Shown: positions 11,110-22,687 of the stretch, one piece after another
How positions within the stretch are numbered: the first letter of the stretch is position 1
How the letters are laid out: each line of letters begins with the position of its first letter
Source of the DNA: Zarea fungicola
Taxonomy: Eukaryota; Ascomycota; Sordariomycetes; Hypocreales; Cordycipitaceae
Length of the DNA: 64,000 bases
NCBI GenBank assembly: GCA_900169235.1
Contig: FWCC01000219.1
Location: 62,001 to 126,000 of the forward strand
Reading direction: 5' to 3'
Notes under the pieces: model-generated
Database searches by the model: none
What the model was told of the DNA's origin: nothing
The model's input: the letters and a program-made list of their open reading frames with translations, nothing else
Program-made: the position numbers and the translations under genes

Positions 11110-12612
11110 ATGGTGAAAAGAAAGAGACAACAAGCTTCAGCAGCAGAGGCTCCAACTGTGGCCCAAGCAGCGCAAAATAAAAAAGCAAAGGCGGCTCCAG
11201 AAACCACTTCGAAGAAGAATACCAAAACCAGTACCCCTTCCACCGTCAATCCCGAAACCATCCAGGTTGTTGTCGGTTCGTACGATCAGGTACTGCACGG
11301 TATAACAGCATCTTTCCACGATAGCAGCGCATGCCAATTTGCCGACACATTCCTCTTCAACGCCCATAGCTCGGCGGTGCGCTGCGTCGCCGTCTCGCCA
11401 ATCTCCGCCAAGATTCCCGGCCAGACGCAAAAGGTGTTCCTTGCGACAGGCAGCACTGACGAGCAGATTCACGTATACAACCTCTCCGCCCACCCACCGC
11501 CGCAACAAGATAAGAAGAGCCGAGAGATTCTCGCCAAGGTCGGCGCGCGGCCAGTACTACAAAACGCGAAGAACAGAGAGGTCGGCACGCTGCTGCATCA
11601 TGCATCCACCATCACCTCGCTGTGTTTCCCGACGCGCGGGAAGCTCTTATCTGCAAGCGAGGACTCGACAATTGCTGTGACACGATCCCGTGACTGGTCG
11701 ATGCTGACGACAGTCAAAGCCCCCATCCCCAAGGCATTCGGCCGGCCGAGCGGCGACACGGCACCCTTTGGCGGCACGCCATCGGGGGTCAACGACTTTG
11801 CGATCCACCCGAGCATGAAGCTCATGATTAGCGTCAGCAAGGGCGAGCGCTGCATGCGCCTGTGGAACTTGGTGACGGGCAAGAAGGCCGGCGTGCTGAG
11901 CTTCACGCGCGATATGCTCGTGCAGGCCGGCGAGGGCAAGCACTCGAGCGGCGAGGGACGGCGTGTGATTTGGGGCAGTGTCGAAGGCGCGGACGAGTTC
12001 GCCGTGTCGTTTGAGAAGGACGTTATTGTGTTCGGCATGGACAGTGTACCCAAGTGCCGGATTATGCCCCTGCGGACCAAGATTCACCAAATTACCTATT
12101 TTGATGTGGCAAACGGTAGTGAGGAGGAGGAGGGCGGCCACACCGACTCGCTCATGGCTGTTTCCACAGAAGACGGCCGGGTGCTCTTCTTTTCTACAAA
12201 GACCGAGGATCTCGTAAAGCAAGACGGCGAAGAGGGCGAGCCCGAGAAGCTGCCGCTGGCCAAGCTCATCGCTCAGGTTGGCGGAAAGGAGGCGGGTGTC
12301 ACCACCCGTATCAAGGACTTTGCCGTGCTGCGCAGTGGACTCAACGCAGGCATGTTGTACGTTGCCGCTGCGAGCAGCGATGGCAAGGTGCGTGTGTGGA
12401 CGGTTACAGATGAGCAGCTGGGCGCAGGGACAGGAAAGGAGGTAGGCAAGCTGTCTGGTGTGTATGAGACGCATAACCGTATTACCTGCCTCACGGCCTA
12501 CGTCATGGTACCGAGACCGGATGATGCCGAGGACAGCGAAGAGGAGGTTGACGAGGACGACGAAGATGACGAAGACAGCGGTGATAGTGATAGCGAGAGC
12601 GAGAGCGATTAA
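11110..12612 (+). CDS. MAK11: MAK11/PAK1IP1-like WD40 ribosome biogenesis protein
   Basis: Intronless frame of 500 residues. The N-terminus is basic (MVKRKRQQ and a KK-rich stretch to about residue 45), suiting a nucleolar protein. WD40-type strands follow: VVVGSYDQVLHG, FLATGSTDEQIHVYNL, LLSASEDSTIAV, MISVSKGERCMRLWNL, and a late YVAAASSDGKVRVWTV. The order GSYD...L.G, ATGSTDE.IHVY and SKGE...RLWNL resembles MAK11 of yeast and PAK1IP1 of animals, which act in 60S subunit assembly with the Rpf2/5S RNP pathway. The protein ends in a long Asp/Glu/Ser tail. The ATG lies in a clean context and no upstream exon is needed. The WD40 assignment is firm; the MAK11 orthology is inferred from motif pattern. 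Confidence 0.88.
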   Translation: MVKRKRQQASAAEAPTVAQAAQNKKAKAAPETTSKKNTKTSTPSTVNPETIQVVVGSYDQVLHGITASFHDSSACQFADTFLFNAHSSAVRCVAVSPISAKIPGQTQKVFLATGSTDEQIHVYNLSAHPPPQQDKKSREILAKVGARPVLQNAKNREVGTLLHHASTITSLCFPTRGKLLSASEDSTIAVTRSRDWSMLTTVKAPIPKAFGRPSGDTAPFGGTPSGVNDFAIHPSMKLMISVSKGERCMRLWNLVTGKKAGVLSFTRDMLVQAGEGKHSSGEGRRVIWGSVEGADEFAVSFEKDVIVFGMDSVPKCRIMPLRTKIHQITYFDVANGSEEEEGGHTDSLMAVSTEDGRVLFFSTKTEDLVKQDGEEGEPEKLPLAKLIAQVGGKEAGVTTRIKDFAVLRSGLNAGMLYVAAASSDGKVRVWTVTDEQLGAGTGKEVGKLSGVYETHNRITCLTAYVMVPRPDDAEDSEEEVDEDDEDDEDSGDSDSESESD

Positions 12613-12853
12613 AAAAATGAAGGAGATGAAGACATATATATCATTGTGAAATTAAATGACAATTGTATTATCAAAATGAAACTTGGTCTTTAACTTTACA
12701 TTCGCGAATCGTGTAATTTGCTGCGGCACCTGTTTCCTTTGGAGGCAGTGGTGACAAATACTGAAACGGATATCTGAATTCGATCAAGTATACAGGCTGG
12801 AAAATGTCCACTTAGATATGATAAGCGGCGAGGTAATATATATAGTTATAGCC

Positions 12854-13816
12854 TCAATTGGCACTCTGACTGTCCGCAGCAACCTTTGCCTTGACAGCCG
12901 CCACTGTCGGCTTTACACTCTCCAGCACACCTCCCGCAGTCGGCGTCCAACCCAGTCGCTCTCTTGTCTTCTTGCTTGAGACCGGATTGTTGCCCATAAT
13001 CGCAAAAGCAAACCACTCAAAATGCTCCTCCGCCTTGTCCGCTGGCACAGACACCACAGGCAGCCCCAGCTCTTCACCCACCTTGGTCGCAATGTCCTTG
13101 ACGGGGACGCCCTGCTCGGCAACGGCATGAAAGATGGACCCCGGCGCCGCCTTTTCCATGGCGAGGCGGTACAGCACCGCCGCGTCCGCCGCGTGGCCCG
13201 CGCTCCACACGTTTTGCCCGTCGCCGACGTAGCCCACCGCGCCCTTGCTGAGCGCATGCTGCGCGAGCATGCCCATGAAGCCCGACCATCCGTTTCCGTG
13301 CGTCGTCGGCGGCAGGCGCACGACGCTCGCCCGCACGCCCTGCGCCGCAAACGACACCGTCACCCCTTCCGAGGGAGAGCGCATCATCGCCAGGTAGTTG
13401 CTCACATCGGCCGCGGCGTCCTCGTCGCCCAGCTTGCCCTGGGTGAGCATCATGGTGCCCGACGTCGTGACCAGGGCGCGGGGCTGGCTGCCGCTGCCAC
13501 CGTTGGCCTTGGTGGCGGCCGCCAGGGTCTCGCCGAGGGCGGTGATGGCGGCACGGTCCTTGGCGCAGCAGTCGGCAAAGTTGGCAAAATCGTGCACAAA
13601 GGCCAGGTGGATGGCGGCGTCACAGCCGGCGGCGGCGGCGCGGAGGAGGTCGAGCTGTTCGATGGTGCCGATGAGGGACTCGGCTCCCTGGCCAGCCAGT
13701 TGGGCGGCGCCTTTGGCATTGCGGGTGAGGCCAAGGACGGTGTGGCCGTGTGTGATGAGCTCCTCGACGACCGAGGTACCAACAAAGCCAGTTGAGCCAG
13801 TGACGAAGACACGCAT
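12854..13816 (-). CDS. NAD(P)-dependent epimerase/dehydratase-like (extended/atypical SDR)
   Basis: Intronless, 320 residues. It starts directly with the Rossmann glycine motif MRVFVTGSTGFVGTSVVEEL (TGxxGxxG), followed by AAIHLAFVHDF at the fourth strand and VVRLPPTTHGNGWSGF at the position where extended SDRs bind substrate. The classic YxxxK pair is not obvious, so this resembles the atypical SDR subgroup found in many fungi as epimerase or reductase-like proteins. No signal peptide is seen; the protein is probably cytosolic. The GC content is high, and many Ala-rich segments (AAATKANGG, ADAAVLYRLAM) occur. It stands alone between a ribosome-biogenesis gene and a regulator gene. The substrate is unknown. 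Confidence 0.85.
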   Translation of the reverse strand: MRVFVTGSTGFVGTSVVEELITHGHTVLGLTRNAKGAAQLAGQGAESLIGTIEQLDLLRAAAAGCDAAIHLAFVHDFANFADCCAKDRAAITALGETLAAATKANGGSGSQPRALVTTSGTMMLTQGKLGDEDAAADVSNYLAMMRSPSEGVTVSFAAQGVRASVVRLPPTTHGNGWSGFMGMLAQHALSKGAVGYVGDGQNVWSAGHAADAAVLYRLAMEKAAPGSIFHAVAEQGVPVKDIATKVGEELGLPVVSVPADKAEEHFEWFAFAIMGNNPVSSKKTRERLGWTPTAGGVLESVKPTVAAVKAKVAADSQSAN

Positions 13817-14543
13817 GGTTTCTGGCAGAGGCTCGATTTTGATGTAAGTGAAGTTGCTGTAAGTGAGACTGGTGGAGGTGAGACCGGTGTGAGAGTGAGA
13901 TGTTCGGATTTTAATGTGGTTTGATAGAAATATTTAATATGAGTGAATGATATGATTAAAATATTTCACATTGGATAATTTTGCTGTTTATATATACTTT
14001 GTGAACAGCATCGCAGTCTGCTACCATCCTAGCCGATTGTGAGGGCATCGAGGCGACGCAGCCAATGACAAGCTTTCGTATCCGATGCTAAGCCTAGCGC
14101 CGGGCGCTGATTTCCATTGGCATACGTAAGGATTCACGGATATCCGTAAACAGGGATTCAATGTATAGAAAATCGTCATTTTGAAAGTGATCAGAGGCAT
14201 TCTGCTTTCACTATCGAGGCCGTTTCATCTTCATCGACAAACCCGGCTAGTCTTGGATTGGTTGAGCCAATCACAAGCGTCTGTTGCCGACGGGAGGGTT
14301 AGTGCGCGCCATGCAATCGGGTCACAAGCCGGAGATAGTTCTGAGTAAAGTCCGCCGGCCCCGGCAATGAACATCTTTGTGGAAGCCGGATTGCGGGCGG
14401 CTTTCAACACCAATCTTCTCTGACGCAGGCTCTCATCCCAAAAGCGCTTCAGAAGTATAGTGGCAGTCAACCTCTGTAACCCAGTCTGTGACGTTTTGGA
14501 GGCTATTTTGTGCTGATACTTTTGTTAACCCTGGTCCGGCGCC
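13817..14543. other. Divergent promoter region
   Basis: Spacer between the epimerase-like gene (-) and the Zn2Cys6 gene (+). The side near the epimerase is AT-rich (13920-14000). No supported gene. Confidence 0.5.
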
Positions 14544-15874
14544 ATGTCTCACGCCAAGCCTGACGCTGGTCACACACCAAGGCGACGTCGATCTAGGTAC
14601 GGCTGTCGCAACTGCAAGCTACGGAAACTAAAGGTACAAAACCTCACCTTGCCATTTTGAGGCTCAGGCTTGAATTGCTAATCTTACTTGAATTGTCTTT
14701 CTTTGCTAGTGTGATGAAACAAAGCCGCAATGTAAAAACTGTCTGGCCTATAGCGTACGCTGTAACTTTGAGCAAAATGTCCGGGATCTTCAAAGCCTCC
14801 GTGAAAAGAAAAACGATACTCCGACGCTTCCAGCAAAAAGGTTAATGTTACTGAGGCCTCCTCTTAGCGCGAGTGTATGGTCCTCAGATGGAGCCACGGT
14901 CTTTCATCTGGATGCCTATGATCAGGCACTATTCAGGCGGTATCGGGACCGTACCTTGCTTTCCATCACTGGCACACCGGTGGCGGATGAGTACGGAAAC
15001 TTTACTCTACGTGCTGCATTCGAGGTAAGTAGTCTAACAGCTTCGTATTTGAACAAAAGAGCCTAGAGAGTTAAAACCTGCCCTCCCGCAGCATCCGTGT
15101 TTAATGCATGGCCTATTGGCTGTAGCAGCGGTGCATGACCGTTTCCTCGGCTCGGTATTCTCAACCCGGCGCACCCTTCGGGAGCTCAACCACTGGTCCC
15201 AATGTACGGTCCTTTTTGCCAAGCTCTTGAAAGGGACCATTGGAGAAAGTATCAAGGATCCCTGCTGGGCGACGGCGGGCACCCTCGGCATCCTGACGTT
15301 TTCCTCTACTGATGTCGATTTGGTACAGAGGCAGCCCTGGCCGCTTGGCCCCGAGGACCCAGCTGACCTCGAATGGCTGCGCATCGGCGCGGGCAAGATG
15401 AAACTGTTCCAGTTACTCAACCCCATCCGTCCCCGGAGTGCCTTTGAGCCGCTGAAGCATCTTCTCGCGCGCATCAGCCAGCCGCTCCCCGAACGCGGTG
15501 CTGCGGGTGTACCGCCCGATCTCGCCGCGCTGTGCGCCGTGGACGATGCATCGACGTCGGAGAACAACCGCTACTTTGGCGTTGTGCATGGCCTGTCAGA
15601 ACTTTTGCGAGCACGGGATGGCGACGACGGCAACCCGCACAGCACGTACGGTGCCGCGCTCATGGTGTCGGGGCATATGGGCGGCGACTTTGCCGACTTG
15701 CTCCGCGAGAAGGATCCGACCGCACTCACACTACTTTGTATGTGGTTGAAGGTCGCACGCAAGACAAAGTGGTGGATTGAAATGCGTGCAAGGTATGATT
15801 ACGCGACTATTCGTACTTACATGCAGCTGTACCATGGCAACAATGTTGCAATACAGAAACTTCTAGAGCTTTAA
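14544..15874 (+). CDS. Zn2Cys6 transcription factor (395 aa)
   Basis: Exons 14544-14633, 14710-15024 and 15092-15874 join across 76- and 67-bp introns to give 395 residues. The zinc cluster is close to the N-terminus: CRNC-KLRKLK-C-DETKPQ-C-KN-C-LAYSVR-C, which fits Cx2Cx6Cx6Cx2Cx6C exactly. It is preceded by a basic PRRRRSR stretch. The first intron splits the cluster just before the third cysteine. The C-terminal two thirds is helical, with HPCLMHGLLAVAAVHDRF and LREKDPTALTLLCMWLKVA, resembling the short sterol-uptake/UPC2-like class of fungal regulators. At under 400 residues it is shorter than typical C6 regulators but within that class. The target is unknown; the nearest neighbours are an epimerase-like gene and a tRNA gene. 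Confidence 0.85.
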
Positions 15875-16013
15875 GTGGCTTGCAGTAAAATATAAATAGT
15901 AGTAATGGCACGATGAGAGAAAATGAAATTGGGTTTTTTTTTTCAAGTGCCGTTCTTGCACTGGAGCTTGTTTAGGTTAAGATAGTTCGGCCTTGGTCTC
16001 CATGAGAAAGCAA

Positions 16014-16101
16014 CTCTGGGTGGTCTAGTTGGTTTATGGCGTCTGACTGTAATGGAATACATATCATCAGAATGTCGGCGGTTCGACTCCGTCCCCGGAG
16101 A
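16014..16101 (+). tRNA. tRNA-Tyr (anticodon GTA) with 13-nt intron
   Basis: A full cloverleaf can be drawn. The acceptor CTCTGGG (16014-16020) pairs with CCCGGAG (16094-16100), with discriminator A at 16101. The anticodon stem TCTGA (16042-16046) pairs with TCAGA (16067-16071), and anticodon GTA is at 16049-16051. The T arm is GGCGG-TTCGACT-CCGTC (16077-16093). A 13-nt intron (16053-16065) sits one base 3' of the anticodon, the canonical place; eukaryotic tRNA-Tyr genes usually carry an intron there. The C1-G72 pair is typical of eukaryotic tRNA-Tyr. A T6 run at 16107-16112 is a good RNA polymerase III terminator. Confidence 0.95.
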
Positions 16102-16106
16102 TTTCA

Positions 16107-16112
16107 TTTTTT
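16107..16112 (+). terminator. RNA polymerase III terminator of tRNA-Tyr
   Basis: Run of six T six bases after the tRNA 3' end, the standard Pol III stop signal. Confidence 0.8.
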
Positions 16113-17456
16113 GTGTTATTTTTCATTTTTTCTTGGTGGAGAAAATTGAGGGTCCTTGACGATAGAGCCCCAGTTGAGTTGCCCACCCACGTCTTTGTGC
16201 CTATGCTAATCTGTAATCCTGTAGTCATTCACATCTTCCAAAGTATTACCGTAGTTTTCCATCGTCAAATGTCTTATAATCAGTGTTCTTCCCAGCTTAT
16301 TGCTGAATTCAATAGGCGAGCATTCTAATAATGGAGTAGGCCTTTCGCCAACTTTTGCTCAGATTAGTATCTTGCGACAAGGATTAACTGCGAGAAGAAA
16401 TAAAATTTGTTTTCACTGCTTCGACCTCAACTGTTCAGTAACCTAATAAGCATGTAGTCACCCGAAGCTAATGGATGCATGACTTCAACCTGCAGTGACT
16501 GCTTACCTAGGCATCATGTATATAGGCAAGCTTACCACACGTTGTGGAGTGTTGCTATTCCTCTCGTGCATTCAACATAAGAAGTACGACGGGGTGGGTA
16601 CAATCCGAATTTGGAATTACTGTTCGTGACAGCCTCATGGTCCACGACAAGCAACCTACTACCGTGGTCCCGTCCCCTCTCAGTTACGGAGGACTGAAGA
16701 TCCAACCCCGAGATATCTTTCAACTTGTAATTAATGAACTACCAGTTATGAATCAATCAGGTATTAAAGCCGTGGACGTAGTGACGTGCAGATGTCCTGG
16801 GCCATGTAAGCGTCTAACTTTAGTGATCAGCGGCTGTTGCAGCGCTAGTTACCGGCCCACCATCGTTGTGGGTGGTTCCCGCTCAGTCTCGGACCAAATT
16901 TAATGTTTAGTCGTTGTGACGGTTTCAATGCTATAGATCTAACATGGATGAATAACTTTGGTGGAATTCATGGGCTCTTGGGTTGGTGGAGGCACATAGT
17001 CTATGCAAATCCCGTGTCTCCAGTCGTGTCCCATCCTTCTGCTCAGTTTCAACTGAGTAGCTCGTCTGTCACAGTAAATGACAACCTCTGACGTAGTCCC
17101 TTCGGTACCTTCCGACTTGGCAATTACAGTTCTTCTCCCTTCTTCTCCGTAAGTTTGAACTGATTCAGTTCGTCACTTATTTTGGTAATCGTACCCCGGT
17201 AAGCCGCCGCCCACAGAGGCTAGCGTGGATCGTCATGTGGCCGCAAGGCTCAAGAGCTGGGCGTCGAAAAAAGAATGGCGCAGAGGCAGACTGTGCCGCA
17301 TTGCCGAACAACACGCGTCATGATTTCAACGGTTGCCCAAGAGGTTGCGATATTTCCCCATTTTCAACTATTTTCATTACCTGCACAATACATTCAAGCA
17401 GGTCGATAAGCTCGCGAATCAATTGCTGTTGTTCACCGTTGCGCCATTGAATAGCC
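16113..17456. other. Intergenic region without recognised gene
   Basis: About 1.3 kb between the tRNA and the vWA gene. Two adjoining open frames of 119 and 62 codons (16544-16903 and 16903-17091) have no recognisable motif and no splice arrangement joining them convincingly. They are treated as chance. Confidence 0.45.
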
Positions 17457-20091
17457 ATGCTTCCGTCCGAGGAACACGTCGCGGAATTTCTCACATTTGC
17501 GCCAGACGCAGGCGAGGGCAAGGCGTTTGTGTTTCTAGAGGTAAGTAGACATGGTTGCCGGATTTGCGCAGTTTTCTAAGCTGTTTTATGTGTGTTATCG
17601 GGCGACTAACATTGGTCCCTTCCAAAAGGGCGCTAATACGGTAGAAGAGGCAGTAACTGCATATTACGATAATCCAGACAAATACAACACCCAAGCCGCT
17701 GAAAACTTGCCAAAAAAAGGGAAAAGCGAGAAGAATGGCGCATTTGCGCCGCCAGCCGTGCCTAAAGGTATGTCGACCGGCATAGCCAACGGCATGCCCA
17801 GTGGCAATGACATATTGCCTTCATATCACGCAACGGAGCAGACAACAATCCACCACCATACAAATCAAGTCATCCAGGCGGCGCATGTCCGCGCTCAAGA
17901 TGAGGTACATTATTAAGCCCTCACAAACCATGAAAGAGACCCCGCGAAACGACTAATGTGAAATATCTTTACAGCAAGAAATGCAAAATTTATTACAAAA
18001 TCTTCAATTTCAGTACAGAATATATAACAGCGACATTGAACCAGAGCACGATGTCGAGGGCTACTGCTCATGCCCTATCCATCAATACCAAAACAGGAAA
18101 TGGCAGCGAGTTGGTGTGCAGGACATGTGGTCCAGGGCCGTCATGTACCCAGGTAAAGCGAGCTTTTCACTCGATACTTCCGAGGATAAGTAATCTAACA
18201 AGTGGTGCGTTTAGGGGAAAAGGCGTACAACAACTGCTCCGTCGTCGGCGCAAACTTCTTCTCTAGCAACCCGTACCGCTTTAACGTAGTCTCACCCTAC
18301 GGCATGTACTCGAACTCCGTCATGGCCGGCAGCCTGTGGCGCGTCCCGCGCGTACAGCCGAGTAGCTACACGTTGAATGTGCAGCAGACGGTACAGCTCA
18401 ACGCACGTCTCAACGCAAAGGCCCAGGCAAACATTGACGCCAAGGAGCCCGAAGTCTGTATATGGGAAGTCGACCAGCTTGCCGAGGCCATGGCCGCGAC
18501 AGCACTAGACGCCAAAATGGGCGCCGTGGGCGGCTCAAGCGCATCCGAAAAGGGCGGTTCTTCTGAAAAAGTGAGCGAGAAGCAGCAACTCGAGCCACAG
18601 CAGCAGCAGCAGTCTGTCCCGGGAGGTAGCAGCAACGGCGCCGCCAACCGAAAATCTTGGTTCAAAAAGATTCTCCCCCTCAAGACGCCCGAGGAAAAGG
18701 AAGCCAAACGATTGCAAAAGCTCAGTGCCCTCTTAGGCAGCCTCCGCAATGCCATTCTCCAGGAAGAGCATGGCCGATGGCCGACGCAAGAATGGCGGCG
18801 TCTCGTCGTCGACTACCAGAACAAGGTCGGCATGACGAGCAAGATTGCGCAGCTCCGGATGCACGCCCCAGTGCAGTATCTGCACCTCCTCCGCGCGGGG
18901 TACTTTGAGCCTATCCCAGTCGCCTGGGCCGACCAGCTCTCTAATCCTCTTAAGTTTACTATCGAGGCCGCCGAGGGCTGGCGCGGCATCACACCCGCGT
19001 GGCGCGGCTACGAGGACACCGCGGAGGAGCGCCTATACTGGGTGCTTAACCACCGTGACGGCAGCGAGAATGGGGGCGGGCGATTGAAGCCGGACATGAT
19101 TTCGGCGCTGAACATGGCGCGTGCGAGAATGATGTCCGCCGTGGAGCCGCCGCCGCAGTACTTCTCTCCCAATGATACGTGCCATCTGCAGCACACCTCA
19201 GAGGGATACTCGAAGCAGGTCATGGCGCCGCCGTTTAGAGCGTTTGATGCGCCCGAGACGGCGGCGGACGATACCATGATCTTGCTGGATGTCTCTGGGT
19301 CCATGGACTTTGATCCCATGAGGCCAAACTACAATGAGTATCTCATCACGGGCTACTCACGGTCCACACAGCCCAAGAATAAGGGTGAGTTTCTTTCTTT
19401 TTTTTTTCTTCCCAAGAAAAAGAAATATGCTCTCTGTGATTATTTCATTTTCTCCCTGGTATTTTTGCTAACTTCAAAATCTTGTACCCTTACAACAGAC
19501 GTTGCCAAAGCCATTATCCGCCGCTTCGTCGATGCCATGATCAACCACAGCCACAGCAATCACGGCTACGAGCTCGTCACGTTCGCCAACCACGCCGCCT
19601 ACATGGGCGTCGTCAACCACCAGAACTTTGAGTCCGTGTGGCGCAACGTTCAGTTTGGCGGCACCACCCGCGTCATGACGGGCTGGCAGCGCTGCAAGCG
19701 CCTCCATTTCGAAAAGCACCGCGCGTCCGCCACGCACCATCCCGTCTACGGCTGGCAGGCCGGTCCCGAGACGCCCATGCTTCGCCTGCTGCTCCTCCTC
19801 GACGGCGAAGCCACCGACATGGATGAGTTTGAGCTTGATTTGCTGGGCAACGCGTGGGCGCATGTGACCATCTTCTTGATCGGTGTCGACGGGTGCCCGC
19901 ATCATCATCGGCACGCGAACGAGCTGCAGCGGATCAGTGAAGTCAACCATCACGTCTCCTTTGTGGACGCGCAGGGAAACATGCCGGAGCGGTTTGTGAC
20001 GCACGAGCTGCTGAAGAGGCACCTGGGCTATGAAGTATCCATGGCGGAGTTTGAGGTGCTCGAGCAGCCGCCAGCATACACTGCGATATAG
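17457..20091 (+). CDS. von Willebrand factor A domain protein
   Basis: Five exons (17457-17540, 17629-17904, 17975-18152, 18215-19384, 19499-20091) give 766 residues. All four introns have GT...AG ends and keep frame. The N-terminal ~220 residues contain a Cys-bearing segment (GYCSCPIHQYQ) and a compact YNNCSVVGANFFSSNPYRF region. A low-complexity Ser/Gln linker with a QQQQQ run comes next, then a basic-helical region. The vWA domain starts near residue 550: MILLDVSGSMDFD has the MIDAS DxSxS, FGGTTRV supplies the MIDAS Thr, and LLLDGEATDMDE the later Asp. The protein ends QPPAYTAI. No signal peptide; probably intracellular. Fungal proteins of this layout are usually uncharacterised. The last intron (114 bp) is a stop-free multiple of three. 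Confidence 0.85.
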
Positions 20092-21099
20092 AGGAACCAG
20101 GGGAAAGTCTCTTCATTGACTTGTATTTTAGAATGTATTCTACAGACATACACGTCTTTCTCAATGCAAAGTAATGTGTACAATATTAAGAGGAAAATAA
20201 TAATTCAACAAAGGTCTTGGGATTGTTACACCGAGGTGTATGCTGCCCAATGTAGCGCATTGCTATTACCATCAGCCGCGTTCTTCTCTTCGGCCGCCTT
20301 CCTACACATTGTGTGACTGCATAGGGTCATTTACTAGCAAAATCCATCTCCGTAGCTCAGTAATCTGCTGATAGTTGTATAAATAACCACACCGAGACGG
20401 CAGCCTGCCTTGAGCAGTTTCCTCTCACATTGGATGACCGCAGCAGATTATTTCTTTCACCCGGCAGCTCTCCGCCAGCCTGCAGCTCATCCCGGGCAGG
20501 TTATATTCCCCCAACGAATTTCAGTCACCAAAGATTTGACTTCGAACTTATGAATGGTGCGTGTATAAATAATGGTTCGTTCCCGTGGCTCCATCAGCTT
20601 GCAACTGGCAGAGATTGCCTGCAGTTCGCGCCTGGCATTCAAGTTACACTGTGCACACTCAAATTCCGCAGCACATGACGTGCCTCTTTAAAATTTCACC
20701 ACCTGAGTTCTCAAAAAGAAAAACCGCAAAATCTTTGCGATAATTTTACTGCCAAGTTGTAAGTTGCGGCTTGCGTTTTTTTTTATCCAAAAGGGCACGA
20801 TTATTAACAGATACACCAAGGCTGGCAGCAGGCAGCTATGACGGAATACAGCGGCTGTGATGAAAAGACAGCCGTTCGAAAAGTTGCTACAAACGAGGAG
20901 CTTGCTCTTGTAGTTACCTCTGGTCACAATACACAGAGGGAAAGACTCCAGCGGGATGGAAGCAAAGAGTTGAGGGCCACTTTGTCGTCAGGAGCGTTCG
21001 CCAAGAAGGACAGTGTCAAACATCAAAGTCGAGCCGTCTCAATAATAGTATAAAAACAAAGGCTGATACTAGTTGTACGAATGACGCGACGTCTACTAC
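20092..21099. other. Intergenic spacer, convergent genes
   Basis: About 1 kb between the 3' ends of the vWA gene (+) and the APH-like gene (-). AT-rich, with only short frames; nothing supported. Confidence 0.5.
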
Positions 21100-22687
21100 T
21101 TAGCTATCTTTGAAGAGTTCCTTGACGTCTTCCGCATATTTGCTAAACTCTTCTAATTTGGACTGCACTGTCTCTTCTGCATCGTGGTTCCATAGCTGTG
21201 ACAGTACCTTGTCATCCTCCACAGTCAATCTAACGCAAAAGTGAAGAGAAAGATGATCCAGAACCATCCAAAAAGCTCCGTCAACTGAAGCTAACGAGTG
21301 CCAGAACCAGACCCCGTTTGTCGTCCACATATTGTCCATTATGGAGCACAGAGGCCACGATAACTTCATCTTTGCTTCTTCCTCCCGCAATACTTCTAGA
21401 AACTCCTGTCTTAGAATGCTAAACTCAGCAAGTTTGTCACCTGTAAGGTCGCCGATGCCGACTCCGGCAAGCCAGTATGGCACTTCGAGGCACTCTGCTG
21501 GCAAGGCACAAACCCACTCAAGGTCGAACAAACAAGTAATGTTCCAATCGTCGTCCACAAAGAAGTTGCCTCCGTTGAGATCTGTTAGTTGTGGGAGGAA
21601 TGGCCCGTCTCGAGATTCTCTCCTTATAAAATGGTGTGCGACCGCGCGTAGGAACGACCGGGTGGCCAATAGACTGCGACAGTCGTCTTCTGAATGAGAG
21701 GCACATCTGTCAAACAATAGATTTTCGTCGTAAAAGCTCATCATGTCTGCCACAAAAGGCTCAGTCGATGCATAGGTTTGGCCCTCTTGGATAGTGCGTG
21801 GCGAGCCTTGGCTTTCGAGGATGGCAGTGGCGGCAAACATAGCACGGCTGGCAAGGGTAACTGTACAGTCATTGTTGAAGCGAAATGAACCAATCCGGGC
21901 TTGGGGTGCTCTCGCCATTTCGAGAATGATGCTGGCCATGCCACGAAAGAGTCTCTTCCGACAGAGCGGGTTCTCCATGTTGGACCAGGAATTTACCAGA
22001 ATATGACCCGTCTCTGGGCCAATGAATTCCAGGAGCATGTAGTGGAATGGCATTGGAATATGGATTGGATGGCAGAAATATCTGGACGGAGGCGGCGTAC
22101 GAAGAAGTGTGTTGGAAAGCCATCGCCGCAATGTCAGTAAAAGTCGCCGGTGCCAGGGCAGCGCAGTACAGTGCGTGAACTATGATGTGGTTAAAACAAG
22201 GAAGAAGGTTGGTAAACTCAACCAGTGTTATTAGTCTCACCTGGTGGGAAGGAGAGCCAAAGCCATATAAATGCGGGATGCGAATCCCGGGACAGTTTTG
22301 CTGCATCCAGGAATAGGCACCGACTTCACCCCGGAGCTTCTCGTCCACGCTTCCTGGGTAGTTGGCCTCTGCGACTTTGAACGGCATTGGGCATTTGAAT
22401 AGCAATCTCCTTGTCGTGGTACCTGAAAGGACATCCACTGGAACACACATGTTGAAGCCACCTGTCAGCCATTTTTCCTGCGGATAGATGGTGACAGCAT
22501 CGCCAGGGTTCAAGTGAAGATGGTGCCTGGCGATCTCGGCTAACCAATCTCGCTGGCGCCAGAGCTCCGCTGTAAAAACGTTTTTAGCGTGCAGTTGTTC
22601 GTGGCGTTGGACGATGTTGAACGACTTGTTCAGGGCTTCCTCGTAGGTGACGGGCTCATGATGGAGCAATTCGATTCTTGAAGGCAT
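21100..22687 (-). CDS. APH-family (aminoglycoside phosphotransferase-like) kinase
   Basis: Exons 22687-22241 and 22179-21100 (minus) join across a 61-bp GTGAGA...ATAG intron into 508 residues. Splicing yields a continuous HLYGFGSPSHQ-FTHCTALPWHRR junction, typical of the fungal APH family. Protein-kinase-like features: CVPVDVLSGTTTRRLLFKCP with the strand-3 Lys, RGEVGAYSWMQQNCPGIRIP, LLEFIGPETG at the hinge, LTDLNGGNFFVDDDWN as the catalytic loop (Asp and Asn kept; Leu in place of the His of canonical HxD), and CLFDLEW as the metal-binding loop. An upstream in-frame ATG at 22936 exists, but the ATG at 22687 matches the expected protein start better. The family acts on small molecules or proteins; the real substrate in fungi is rarely known, so drug resistance should not be assumed. 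Confidence 0.85.

Noticed and set aside
16544..17091. Two adjoining small frames as a hidden gene
   Set aside because: No motif, no sensible splice joining, and ordinary composition.
21100..22687. APH-like gene as an antibiotic-resistance determinant
   Set aside because: The family is large in filamentous fungi with mostly unknown substrates, and context gives no sign of resistance.
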